DNA of 64,000 bases, from NCBI RefSeq assembly GCF_003062295.1, contig NZ_PYCN01000022.1:62001-126000 (forward strand). The letters are read 5' to 3'. Of the stretch, positions 33,350-42,030 are shown piece by piece; position 1 is the first letter of the stretch, and every line of letters begins with the position of its first letter. The stretch is from Bradyrhizobium algeriense. GTDB lineage: Bacteria; Pseudomonadota; Alphaproteobacteria; Rhizobiales; Xanthobacteraceae. The position numbers and the translations under genes were made by a program. The notes below the pieces were generated by a model. That model was not told the DNA's origin. It did not search any database and saw only the letters and a program-made list of their open reading frames with translations.

Positions 33350-36300
33350 TCAATAAGAATGCGAAGCAGCATGATCTGCGAGTTGCTCCTCGGATTGGCG
33401 TTGCATCAGTCGCATGAGCGGCTTCCTGCCGAACGTGAGGAACAGCACAGGCGTGATCAGGGCATCGAGCAATGTCGCGCTGACAAGTCCGCCGAAAATC
33501 GTCACGGCGACCGGGTGCAATATCTCCTTGCCCGGATCGTCAGCCGCGATCAGCAGCGGCAGCAGCGCCAGCCCCGCGGACAGCGCGGTCATCAGGACGG
33601 GTGTCATGCGCTCGAGGCTTCCGCGGATGACAAGCTCCGGCCCGAATTCCATGCGCTCGTGCAAGGCGAGATTGATGTAGTGGCTTATCTTGAGAATACC
33701 ATTGCGCGTCGCGATCCCCGTGAGGGTTATGAAGCCAATCATACTGGCGACAGACAACGGCTGACCGGTCAGCGCCAGTGCCGCGACCGAGCCGATCAAG
33801 GCCAGCGGCACCCCACCCATGATGATCGCGGCCAGCACCGCGGAGCGGTAGCGGCTGTAGAGAATTGCAAAGATCAGCGCCAGAGACACGACTGAAAGGA
33901 TACCTATCCTGAGGCTGGCTTCCTCCTGGGCCTGGAATGTGCCTTCAAGACTCGCGGTGACGCCCTGCGGCAGGCTCGCCGCCTGTAATTCGACGCGAAT
34001 GCGCCGCACGATCTCGGCCATGTCGGTCTTGCCGTCCGAGTTCGCGAGTATGACGATGCGCCTGCGGCCGTTCTCCCTCAGGATTTGATTCGGCCCATCG
34101 GTCTCCTTCACGTCTGCGATCTGACGCGCCGGTATCCACCCCGATGGGGTCTTGATCAGGAGGTCGCCGAGCTTCTCGGTCGTGCGAAGGCGGTCCGGAA
34201 GCCTCATGACGACGTCGTAGCGCTTGTAGCCGTCGACCACGCGCGAGATGACGCGCCCGCTCGACAGGCGCGACAACTGATCGGTCACGGCGCCCGGCTG
34301 CACGCCGTACAAAGCGGCCCGCGTATAATCGACGCGGATCTCGAGTTGCGGAATCCGAACCTGCTTTTCGACCTGCAGGTCCTGGATGCCTTCGATTTTC
34401 GAGAGTCGCAGTCGGAGTTCTTCCGCGCTGTTTCGCAGCGTATCGAGGTCGTCGCCGAACAGTTTCAGGGCGAGCTCGGCACGGACGCCCGAGAGCAGAT
34501 GATCGAGCCGGTGCGATATCGGCTGCCCGACATTGACCGAGAGCGGCAGCACCGAAAGCCGGGAGCGTATATCCGCGACGATCTCGGATTTCGGCCGCTG
34601 CGAGGCTTTGAGGTCGACGTCGATTTCAGACGAATGGACGCCTTCCGCGTGCTCGTCCAGTTCCGCGCGTCCCGTACGCCGCCCGACGCTGATCACTTCC
34701 GGAACATCAAGCAGGAGTCGTTCGGCGATCGACCCCACCCGGGTCGATTCGGAAAGCGAAACGCCGGGATTGAACGCAAGATTGATGGTGAAAGTGCCTT
34801 CGTTGAAGGCCGGAAGGAACGCGCGGTTCAGGCCGAATACACCCGCACCGGCACCCAGCACCGCCAGCGCCGTGACGCCGAGCAGCAATCCCTTGTGAAC
34901 GAAGGCAAACCCGAGCGCCGCATGGTTCGCAGACTTGAGCTTGCGGACCAGCCAGCTCTCTCGTTCTGCGAGGCGTTTCATCCCCGGCAGCAGGTAGTAG
35001 GCCATGACAGGGGTGAGGGTGATCGAAACCAGCAGGCTTGCGAGGATCGAGATGATGTAGGCGTGACCGAGTGGTGCGAACAGCCGTCCCTCGATGCCCG
35101 AAAGCGCAAACAGCGGCACGAACACGAGGACGATGATCATTGTGGCGTAGACGATGCCCGACCGCACTTCGTTGGATGCCGAAACCACCACGTCGAACAC
35201 GGAGCGGGGGCTGCCTTGCTCCCTGTTTTCGCGCAGCCGGCGGAAGATGTTCTCGACATCGACCACCGCGTCATCGACCAACTCGCCGATGGCGATCGCA
35301 AGGCCGCCCAGGGTCATCGTGTTGATCGACAGGCCAAGCAGCTTGAAGATGATGGCCGTGGTCAGGATCGAGACCGGGATCGCCGTCAGCGAAATGGCCG
35401 TCGTGCGCCAGTTGAGAAGAAACGCGAACAGGATGACGGCCACGACAAGGGCGGCTTCGAACAGCACCCGCTCCACGTTCTGGATCGAGTTTTCGATGAA
35501 ACTCGCCTGCCTGAATATGATCTCGCTGGCTTTCACGCCGGACGGCAGGCTGGGCTCCAGCTCCGCGAGCACCTGTGTGATCTGTCGCGTCAGTTGCACC
35601 GTGTCGACATTGGGCTGCTTCTCGACCGAGACGATCACGGCGGGCTTGCTCATATAGCCCGCGTCACCGCGCTTGACCTTGGGCGAAAATTCAACATTCG
35701 CTACCTGCCGAAGCAGGATAGGACGTCCTTCGATGGTGGTAACGACGATGTTGCGCAGGTCTTCCAGGCTCGTCGTGCGTCCGATATTGCGGATGAGAAA
35801 TTCGCGGGCATTCTGATCGGTGAACCCGCCGCCGGTGTTGGTGCCGAACTGCCTTAGCGCCAGCTCTATTTGCTCATAGCCCACGCCGAGCGCGCGTAGC
35901 GCCGAAGGCAGCGGCGCGATCCGGTACTGACGAACCTCGCCGCCAATCGGGATCACCTGCGCGACACCCGGTATCGCGAGCAGCCGGGGCCTGATCGTGA
36001 AGTCGGCGATCTCGCGCACCTCCATCGGCGATGCCGTCTTCGACGTCACCGCGATCAGGAGAATCTGGCCCATGATCGAACTGATCGGGCCGATCTGCGG
36101 GGTGACGTTGAGAGGCAGCTGGCTCTGCACTTGGGCGAGGCGTTCCGCGACCAGCTGGCGGTTGCGGAAGATATCGGTTCCCCAATCGAACTCGACGTAG
36201 ACGATCGAAAGTCCGATGCCCGAGACCGATCGAACCCGGCTGACGCCCGGCACGCCGTTCATCTGGGTTTCGATCGGGAAGCTGACGAGCTGCTCGACTT

Positions 36301-36478
36301 CCGGCGGGGCGTAACCTTCGGATTCCGTCATGATGGTAACGGTCGGACGGTTGAGGTCCGGGAACACATCGACGGGCAACTGGCGCGCGGTATAGGCGCC
36401 CAGAAGAACGAGGATACTCGCCATCGCAAGAACAAGGAGGCGATTGCGGAGCGAGGCGCTGACCAGGAATGTGAACAT
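33350..36478 (-). CDS. Heavy-metal efflux RND transporter (HME family, CusA/CzcA-like)
   Basis: The 1042-residue inner-membrane proton antiporter has 12 helices and two large periplasmic loops. The helix-4 proton site reads GELVDDAVVDVEN (residues 398-410), with two Asp and a Glu. It differs from the DFGxxVDGAVVMVEN type of CzcA and from typical CusA, so the substrate class is uncertain. Neighbouring copper proteins across the divergent gap argue for Cu+ or Ag+. It follows its adaptor gene by 12 bases in a minus-strand operon. The outer-membrane channel is encoded in the divergent arm (40564). Confidence 0.92.
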   Translation of the reverse strand: MFTFLVSASLRNRLLVLAMASILVLLGAYTARQLPVDVFPDLNRPTVTIMTESEGYAPPEVEQLVSFPIETQMNGVPGVSRVRSVSGIGLSIVYVEFDWGTDIFRNRQLVAERLAQVQSQLPLNVTPQIGPISSIMGQILLIAVTSKTASPMEVREIADFTIRPRLLAIPGVAQVIPIGGEVRQYRIAPLPSALRALGVGYEQIELALRQFGTNTGGGFTDQNAREFLIRNIGRTTSLEDLRNIVVTTIEGRPILLRQVANVEFSPKVKRGDAGYMSKPAVIVSVEKQPNVDTVQLTRQITQVLAELEPSLPSGVKASEIIFRQASFIENSIQNVERVLFEAALVVAVILFAFLLNWRTTAISLTAIPVSILTTAIIFKLLGLSINTMTLGGLAIAIGELVDDAVVDVENIFRRLRENREQGSPRSVFDVVVSASNEVRSGIVYATMIIVLVFVPLFALSGIEGRLFAPLGHAYIISILASLLVSITLTPVMAYYLLPGMKRLAERESWLVRKLKSANHAALGFAFVHKGLLLGVTALAVLGAGAGVFGLNRAFLPAFNEGTFTINLAFNPGVSLSESTRVGSIAERLLLDVPEVISVGRRTGRAELDEHAEGVHSSEIDVDLKASQRPKSEIVADIRSRLSVLPLSVNVGQPISHRLDHLLSGVRAELALKLFGDDLDTLRNSAEELRLRLSKIEGIQDLQVEKQVRIPQLEIRVDYTRAALYGVQPGAVTDQLSRLSSGRVISRVVDGYKRYDVVMRLPDRLRTTEKLGDLLIKTPSGWIPARQIADVKETDGPNQILRENGRRRIVILANSDGKTDMAEIVRRIRVELQAASLPQGVTASLEGTFQAQEEASLRIGILSVVSLALIFAILYSRYRSAVLAAIIMGGVPLALIGSVAALALTGQPLSVASMIGFITLTGIATRNGILKISHYINLALHERMEFGPELVIRGSLERMTPVLMTALSAGLALLPLLIAADDPGKEILHPVAVTIFGGLVSATLLDALITPVLFLTFGRKPLMRLMQRQSEEQLADHAASHSY

Positions 36479-36490
36479 GAGTGTGCCTCC

Positions 36491-38152
36491 TCAGCGTACG
36501 TGATCGAGAAGGTCCGCGCCTTGCGACACGATCCGCTTGCCGGGCGTGAAGCCGGACACGATCAGGACACGATCGCCGTCGAGCGGCTCCGTGCGTACGC
36601 TCCTTGCCATGAACCGCTCGGGGGCTATGTGCTCGTAGACGAAATCCTGGCCGTTTGAGCCGCGAACGACGCTGCTGCGCGGCACCGCGAGGCCTTCCTT
36701 GGTATCGTCGGTCGTGACCAGCACGGTCAGGAACTGGCCGGCCCTAAGCCCCGCCGTGTCGCCCGTCACGGCAAAATGCACCGGCACCGATTGGCTGCGA
36801 TCGGCGAAGCCGGTACCCTGATAGACAAGGTCGTAATTCCTGCCCGTATAGGTCGACGCCCGCGCGCCGCGGGACGGTTCGAGGCTCTCGAAACTCAGCG
36901 CCTCGACCCACAGCCGCGAGGGATCGATGATGTTGAAGACGATGGAGCTCGGCTGAACGATCTGGCCAGCCACGGCGCTGCCTTCGGCGATCACGCCTGC
37001 CACCGGCGCGATCAGCGCTTCGGGATCGCGGCGCGATTTTTCAATCGATGCGCGCCGTTCGCGAAGCCCTTCCAGCTCGAGCCGTGTGTCCTCGAGTTGG
37101 GTCCGCGATATCGCGCCCGACGGCGCGAGCTGCTCGTAACGCGCAAACCTGCGTTCGACGATCGAGATTTGCTGATCGAGTTCGCCCTGGCGCTGCCGCA
37201 TGTCGGAAACATCGATCGCCGCAATGGGCGGCGTGACATAGCCGAGGATATCGCCTTGCTTCACCCGCGTGCCCAACCGGGGAAAGCCGCCCGGGGCTGC
37301 GGAAAGGCGTCCGCCGACAGCGGATTGCACATATCCGCTGGCATTGGGGTCGGGAATTATCCTACCCGGAAGTTCAGTGATTTTCTTGTGCTCCGCGTTT
37401 TCGGCGACCAGCGTCCGCACCGCAAATATCCGCTGCACCGTCTTGGGCACAAAAACCGCCCCATCCGGAAGGCGCTGGGCGCGCTCGCCGGAGACGGTGT
37501 TGATGGCGACTTGCGCCTTTTCTTCCTCATGGCCGTGGCCTTCATGCGCTTCCGGCGCGCGCGCGCCCATGAGCACGGAAAAGATCACAACAAGGGCTGC
37601 CGCCTTGCGCCCACCGCGCAGGGCAATGGCAGCGAGCAGCGCCCCGATGAGAGCGCCGCCCAGGACGAGAAGAACCGAAACCTTGCTGATATGCCCGCCG
37701 GGAGCCGTATCCTGTTGTGTCGCGCTTTGCGCGGTGCCTGGCGCCGTCTGGATCGTCAGCGGCAGAATGTCGGTGGTGTCTCCCGCCGTGACTGTGAAAA
37801 TCAGGTCCGTACGTCCGCTCTTTGCGAGCCACGGCGCTGCCACCCGGTATGTGCCGTCGGCACCCGCCGCGGCTTTTACGGGACCACCAGGGGATTCGAC
37901 TTCAATCGTTGCGCCGGTTACCGGCTCATTGGTGGCGAACCGGTCGAGATAGATCTCGAGATTTTCGCCGCGGACAATCGCAACGATCTCGAACGCGTCG
38001 GAATCGGCCTCGCCGCGTGGCAGCGCGCCTGCCGAGACGGGCGGCTGTTCCCCATGGTCATGGCCCTCGTGGGCGGAAGCGGGGGCAATCGCAGCGCATA
38101 GAACTGCGGTCACCGCGAGAGCACGCAGGGCACGCCCGAAATAGGAAAACAT
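36491..38152 (-). CDS. RND efflux periplasmic adaptor with extra N-terminal His/beta domain
   Basis: The 553-residue protein is longer than usual adaptors (about 350-420). Residues 1-27 are a signal peptide, followed by HEGHDHGE and a beta-rich domain (about 50-137). A membrane-spanning segment lies near 159-178, and a second hydrophobic stretch (about 184-198) reads like an internal signal peptide before HEGHGHEEEK (203-212). The adaptor proper follows: the lipoyl half GYVQSAVGGRLSAAPGGFPR, a coiled coil (about 310-375) and beta-barrel and proximal domains to the end. It links the RND pump to the outer-membrane channel. It looks like a fusion of two secreted proteins. Confidence 0.87.
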   Translation of the reverse strand: MFSYFGRALRALAVTAVLCAAIAPASAHEGHDHGEQPPVSAGALPRGEADSDAFEIVAIVRGENLEIYLDRFATNEPVTGATIEVESPGGPVKAAAGADGTYRVAAPWLAKSGRTDLIFTVTAGDTTDILPLTIQTAPGTAQSATQQDTAPGGHISKVSVLLVLGGALIGALLAAIALRGGRKAAALVVIFSVLMGARAPEAHEGHGHEEEKAQVAINTVSGERAQRLPDGAVFVPKTVQRIFAVRTLVAENAEHKKITELPGRIIPDPNASGYVQSAVGGRLSAAPGGFPRLGTRVKQGDILGYVTPPIAAIDVSDMRQRQGELDQQISIVERRFARYEQLAPSGAISRTQLEDTRLELEGLRERRASIEKSRRDPEALIAPVAGVIAEGSAVAGQIVQPSSIVFNIIDPSRLWVEALSFESLEPSRGARASTYTGRNYDLVYQGTGFADRSQSVPVHFAVTGDTAGLRAGQFLTVLVTTDDTKEGLAVPRSSVVRGSNGQDFVYEHIAPERFMARSVRTEPLDGDRVLIVSGFTPGKRIVSQGADLLDHVR

Positions 38153-38232
38153 ACCTATAGTCCTTCAATCTGAAATGCCGTCGCTTGCGGGCAGCATACG
38201 ACATGCCTCGCAAACTCAGTGATCGTTTAGCT

Positions 38233-38640
38233 TCAGATGAAGTATTTGGGAGGCCGCTTGAGCGACCCAGGCTCGCGGCTTGCCCATGTCTGTGATGGAT
38301 GAAACGCGACACGCATTATCGTCCGGGGAAAAGCGAGATGCTCCACGGAACTGGGCAAACCGGCGGTGACGCAGGCACATGAACAGCAGCCGCCGCCGCA
38401 GTCCCGGCTCGAAGGTGCGGGTATCTCAGTCTGCCCCAACTGCGCCTGCAGCAACGCAGACGTCGCCGCCTGTTGGGACTCATGAGACGCGGCTTGGCCG
38501 TGGCCGCCATGAACTGCCGCGGACGCTCCAGCAAGATGCGGATGGCCGGTATGGGCCTGGACAGCTGACGGCGCGAACGAAAGCACGATCAAAACGATCG
38601 CCGCTCCCAGAATTCGCATAATCCGCTGTTTAAGCATCAT
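38233..38640 (-). CDS. Small His/Cys periplasmic protein opening the RND operon
   Basis: The 135-residue protein has a signal peptide (ILGAAIVLIVLSFAPSAVQA) and a His-rich part (HTGHPHLAG, HGGHGQAASH). A Cys cluster CGGGCCSCACVTAGLP follows, and the C-terminus reads SLKRPPKYFI. The layout His region, CC-x2/3-C, GLP, RPP tail is shared with the protein at 39721-40179 in the divergent arm. I think of small metal-sensing or carrier proteins of CzcI type, but the family is not certain. The exact start among three nearby Met codons is unclear. Confidence 0.6.
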   Translation of the reverse strand: MMLKQRIMRILGAAIVLIVLSFAPSAVQAHTGHPHLAGASAAVHGGHGQAASHESQQAATSALLQAQLGQTEIPAPSSRDCGGGCCSCACVTAGLPSSVEHLAFPRTIMRVAFHPSQTWASREPGSLKRPPKYFI

Positions 38641-38676
38641 GGCTCTATTCTAACACAACCGCCCAAAATCACATGT

Positions 38677-38699
38677 CCTTGGAAACCGGAACTTCAAGG
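38677..38699. promoter_or_regulatory. Imperfect dyad upstream of the RND operon
   Basis: CCTTG and CAAGG face each other across 13 bases, 37 bases before the first gene of the minus-strand operon. The size is in the range of MerR-family operators, but the arms are short and no MerR-type regulator is in the window. Confidence 0.3.
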
Positions 38700-38889
38700 T
38701 TCATATGTACTTTCTCACCAGACGTTGAGCAACCCTCAGGCGATAATCTTGCCGGCGGCGGCCGTAAGGCGGATCAGCGATCGGGATTGGCTTCAAAACT
38801 CACGCTGAATAACGTCCACTCAAATTGTTGTGCCCACGCGCCTTCTCGCCGCACGCAGCTTCGCGCCGTGGAATCATTCGTCGAAAGCG

Positions 38890-39249
38890 TTAGTGGTGGC
38901 CGTGATGGCCGCCATGATGGCCTCCGTGGTGGCCGCCATGATGACCGTGATGGTGATGGTGATGGTGAAATCCTCCGCCACCAAAACCAAAATGAATGCT
39001 CGGTCCGCCGCCGTAATAGTAGCCTGGTCCGCTGTCATAGTAGCGCGGGCCCGTTTCATAGCAGGTCCGGCCCCAGCGATAACCGTTCCATCTTCGTTCA
39101 CATACCAGATGCACCTGTTCGGTCAGCTCACGCGCAACAGATGCGCCCAATCCACCATTTGCCGGCATCGCGTCTGCCCGCGTGCTGACGAGCGATCCTG
39201 CGCCGGCGAGGGCCGCCACAGCTGTAGCTGCCAAAATCAAACGACGCAT
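38890..39249 (-). CDS. Secreted His/Gly-rich protein, unknown function
   Basis: The 119-residue protein has a signal peptide (MRRLILAATAVAALAGAGSL) and a middle part with two Cys (CERRWNGYRWGRTC). The tail is extreme: Tyr/Gly-rich, then about 25 residues that are almost all His and Gly in GGHH units. Such tails bind copper, nickel or zinc strongly. It lies between the two arms of the copper island and is transcribed in the minus direction. I recognise no family beyond this composition. Confidence 0.65.
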   Translation of the reverse strand: MRRLILAATAVAALAGAGSLVSTRADAMPANGGLGASVARELTEQVHLVCERRWNGYRWGRTCYETGPRYYDSGPGYYYGGGPSIHFGFGGGGFHHHHHHHGHHGGHHGGHHGGHHGHH

Positions 39250-39720
39250 TTTTCTTCCTCTTGGGCCGAAGACTCTCCTGGAGCCCGTTACTTCGAGCCG
39301 TTTGGCGCTTCAGCGCAACCACGCCAGAACGGCAGGTCCAACTTATGTTTCGGCCGCGCTTTGCATTATGTCTGATTGTCGCAGCGCGACTCTGAACAAG
39401 GCATGGCGGATCAATTCATCGTTTGTTCATTAATCCGGCGGGCAGTGCAGAGGATCTCGCCGCCGTAAGAATTCTTCCGCGCACCGCAAGCTTTTTGCCT
39501 TCCTTGCAAGGATATGCAGCATGCCTATGAGGACCGGCAGCAAGCGGCGACAAATCGGACCAAGGAAAAAGATTGCAGGACTGATGGCGGCCGTCGGCCG
39601 CGCAGACCGCTGAACTGCGCCCCGGAACTTTTCCAGAGGGGAATGTTCGCACTTGGCGGTGAAAGCGTTTCCGCGTAGGCTGCCTGCGCCGTGTGTTCTG
39701 ATTGCGAGATTTAGAACTGA
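39250..39720. other. Divergent regulatory gap of the copper island
   Basis: This 471-base stretch separates the minus-strand secreted His/Gly protein from the plus-strand copper operon. It contains CCTTGCAAGG at about 39503-39512, a perfect 10-base palindrome. No gene is supported; a 30-codon ORF starting at 39520 has no ribosome site. Confidence 0.4.
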
Positions 39721-40179
39721 ATGTTCGTGCGTTTGACCAGAGCGAAGCGATTGAAGGCAGGGTGGCTGCTCGCCCTGGTCTATATGCTTTGCGTGCTTGC
39801 GCCGGGCATCTCCTTCGCGTTTTCGGATGGGTTGCGGGCGACGGCCCACGGTCTGGGCGTCGTGCATGTTCATGAGCTTAGCGAAGCTTCGGCGCAACAC
39901 GCCCACCAAGGCGGGCATGTGCACGAACATTCCGCCAGTCATGCGCATGACGGCCACAAAGATGTAGCGTATGTCGCCGACGAAGCGCCGGCTCCTTCCA
40001 GCGGACCGCATCAGACCTCGGGAGCGCAATGCTGCGGCGTGGTATGCTTGAGTGGGTTGCCCGCCACTATTGTTGACATCGTCAAGCCTTCGGCGCCGAC
40101 CTCTATCTGTGCTTCCGAGAATTATCGAAGCGCCGTCGATAACGCTCCCCCACGACATTACCGCCCTCCCATTTCCTGA
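39721..40179 (+). CDS. His-rich periplasmic protein opening the copper operon
   Basis: The 152-residue protein has a basic N-terminus and signal segment (WLLALVYMLCVLAPGISFAF), then a His-rich region (VVHVHELSE, QHAHQGGHVHEHSASHAHDG). A Cys motif QCCGVVCLSGLP follows, and the C-terminus reads PPRHYRPPIS. The same order of parts is seen in the protein at 38233-38640 that opens the other arm. It is probably a periplasmic metal-binding accessory of the efflux system; the function is inferred. Confidence 0.62.
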   Translation: MFVRLTRAKRLKAGWLLALVYMLCVLAPGISFAFSDGLRATAHGLGVVHVHELSEASAQHAHQGGHVHEHSASHAHDGHKDVAYVADEAPAPSSGPHQTSGAQCCGVVCLSGLPATIVDIVKPSAPTSICASENYRSAVDNAPPRHYRPPIS

Positions 40180-40255
40180 CCTGACGGAATGACGTGGTGC
40201 CGCGCCCGTTAAGGGCACGCGCGCCTGTGATCCATCGGCAGTTCAGGGAAAAGCC

Positions 40256-40552
40256 ATGCTTGCGCAGTTTGGGGCGAACTTCGCCGCCGTTCATTCGGTG
40301 GTGGGACAATTCAATAGACGTAGATCCGGAATCCTCCTCGCGGGAGTGGCCGTCGCGGCCGTCACCCTGGGAGGATGCATGCCGGCGACTGTTGCGCTAA
40401 TTGGCGCCGATCCCGCGGACCCCGGCGCCAAGGTAGCCGGAGCGGGCTATCGTTCGACAATTGCTCCTTACACCAGCCTTCGCCCAACCGCTCCAGCCCC
40501 GTGGCGCCAGCAGAACGAACGCGTCGCTCCGGCGCCCAAGTCTGGCCGATAG
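40256..40552 (+). CDS. Small lipoprotein of the copper operon
   Basis: The 98-residue protein has a lipobox-like LGGC after the hydrophobic stretch GILLAGVAVAAVTLGGC (Cys at about residue 41). The N-terminus before it is unusually long (about 23 polar residues), so the true start may lie further downstream. The mature part is short and Pro/Ala-rich. It lies 11 bases before the TolC-type channel gene and probably joins the same transcript. Confidence 0.55.
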   Translation: MLAQFGANFAAVHSVVGQFNRRRSGILLAGVAVAAVTLGGCMPATVALIGADPADPGAKVAGAGYRSTIAPYTSLRPTAPAPWRQQNERVAPAPKSGR

Positions 40553-40563
40553 GAGCGCGAACA

Positions 40564-42030
40564 ATGAGTCGAAATTTTCGGATCGCTCTGTTCCCAGCAG
40601 ATCGGCTTCGATTGAAGCCTGCGTACATGGCTGCGCTTCTTTCAACTGTTGCTTTGACGGGATGCGCGTCCTTCTCGCCAGATGGCGGAATGAACGTCGT
40701 CGCCACCGTCGCCAGCGAGACCATTAATAAAGACGTGGTGTCCATTCGCACGACCGACGACGCAGAACGGGCGAAAGCCGCCGTCCAAGGTCTTCTTCGT
40801 CGAGCCCTGACGGTGGACACCGCCGTCCAGATCGCGCTCCTCAACAATCGGGGCCTGCAGGCGGCGTACAACGAATTGGCCTTGGCCGAAGCCGAGTTTG
40901 TCGAGGAAAGCCTGCCGCCCAATCCGACTTTCGCGATTTCTCGCATCGCAGGCAATGGCGGGTACGAGATCGAGCGTCAGGTTGTCGGCGACATTCTGGC
41001 GCTGGCCACCCTGCCGTTCCGGTCGGAGATCGCCCGGCAGCGCTTCCAAAAGGCTCAGTTGCGCGCGGCAGAGGAGACGCTGCGGCTCGCAGCCGAGGTC
41101 AGGCGCGCGTATTATCGTGCGGTCGGGGCCAACGAACTCGTCGTCCTGCTTACCGATGCAAAGTCCACAGCGGAATCCACGGCCCAGCTTGCCCTGAAGC
41201 TGGGAGAGACCGGATCGCTGAACAAGCTCGACCAGGCCCGTGAGCAGGTCTTCTACGCGGAGATCACGGCCGACCTTGCGACGCTTCGTCAGGATGCCAC
41301 AAGCTCCCGCGAGCGCCTGATCCGCTTGCTTGGATTGTGGGACGGTGACCTCGGCTTCCGGCTGCCACAGAAATTGCCGGCCTTGCCGCGCCAGCCACTG
41401 TCGCTGCCGCGGATCGAGGTGGATGCCGTCGCACATCGTATCGATCTCCAGATGGCCCGCATTGAGTTGGGCCTTCTTGCGAAGTCGCTCAAGCTCACAG
41501 AGGCAACACGATTCGTCACGCTTCTCGATCTTGCGGGGATCGACAAGAAGACTCGCGAGCCGGAAGGCGCTCCATTCCGGGAACGGGGTTTCGACATCGC
41601 ATTCCAGATTCCGATCTTCGACGGCGGCGAGGTCCGCGTCCGGCAAGCCGCGGAGACTTACAATCAGGCATTCAATCGTCTGACCGAAAAAGCAGTGGAC
41701 GTGCGTTCGGAAGCACGCGATGCGTTCCGTGTCTACCGTTCGACCTACGACATCGCCGGACACTACCAGCGCGAGGTGTTGCCGCTCCGCGAGATCATCT
41801 CGGACGAGATGAAACTGCGTTTCAGCAGCATGCAGGTCGACGTCTTTGCGTTGCTGACGGAAGCACGGCAGCGGATCGCGGCGTTGCGTGCCGCTATCGA
41901 AGCCAAGCGGGACTTCTGGCTTGCACAGTCCGAATTGAAGACAGCCGTCAACGGCGGGGGCAGTAGCAGCGAAAGTCCACGACAACCCCGTGCATCGGCC
42001 ACCGCCCAGGCGGGCGGGGGCGGACATTGA
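40564..42030 (+). CDS. Outer membrane efflux channel, TolC/CusC-like lipoprotein
   Basis: The 488-residue protein has a lipoprotein signal (lipobox LTGC near residue 33) and two OEP repeats rich in coiled coil (for example LTVDTAVQIALLNNRGLQAA and later FDIAFQIPIFDGGEVRVRQA). The end is low complexity, Ser/Gly/His. It forms the outer-membrane exit duct for a tripartite pump. The pump and adaptor of the divergent arm are its likely partners, since no other RND genes are nearby. The start at 40564 is chosen because it places the signal peptide first. Confidence 0.87.
   Translation: MSRNFRIALFPADRLRLKPAYMAALLSTVALTGCASFSPDGGMNVVATVASETINKDVVSIRTTDDAERAKAAVQGLLRRALTVDTAVQIALLNNRGLQAAYNELALAEAEFVEESLPPNPTFAISRIAGNGGYEIERQVVGDILALATLPFRSEIARQRFQKAQLRAAEETLRLAAEVRRAYYRAVGANELVVLLTDAKSTAESTAQLALKLGETGSLNKLDQAREQVFYAEITADLATLRQDATSSRERLIRLLGLWDGDLGFRLPQKLPALPRQPLSLPRIEVDAVAHRIDLQMARIELGLLAKSLKLTEATRFVTLLDLAGIDKKTREPEGAPFRERGFDIAFQIPIFDGGEVRVRQAAETYNQAFNRLTEKAVDVRSEARDAFRVYRSTYDIAGHYQREVLPLREIISDEMKLRFSSMQVDVFALLTEARQRIAALRAAIEAKRDFWLAQSELKTAVNGGGSSSESPRQPRASATAQAGGGGH

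Noticed and set aside
39520..39612. Short basic ORF of 30 codons in the divergent copper gap
   Set aside because: No Shine-Dalgarno, no hydrophobic or recognisable motif, and it lies in a promoter region.
40074..40086. TTGACATCGTCAA, similar to a FixK2/FNR box
   Set aside because: It has only five central bases instead of six and lies within the coding part of the His-rich protein gene, away from any promoter.
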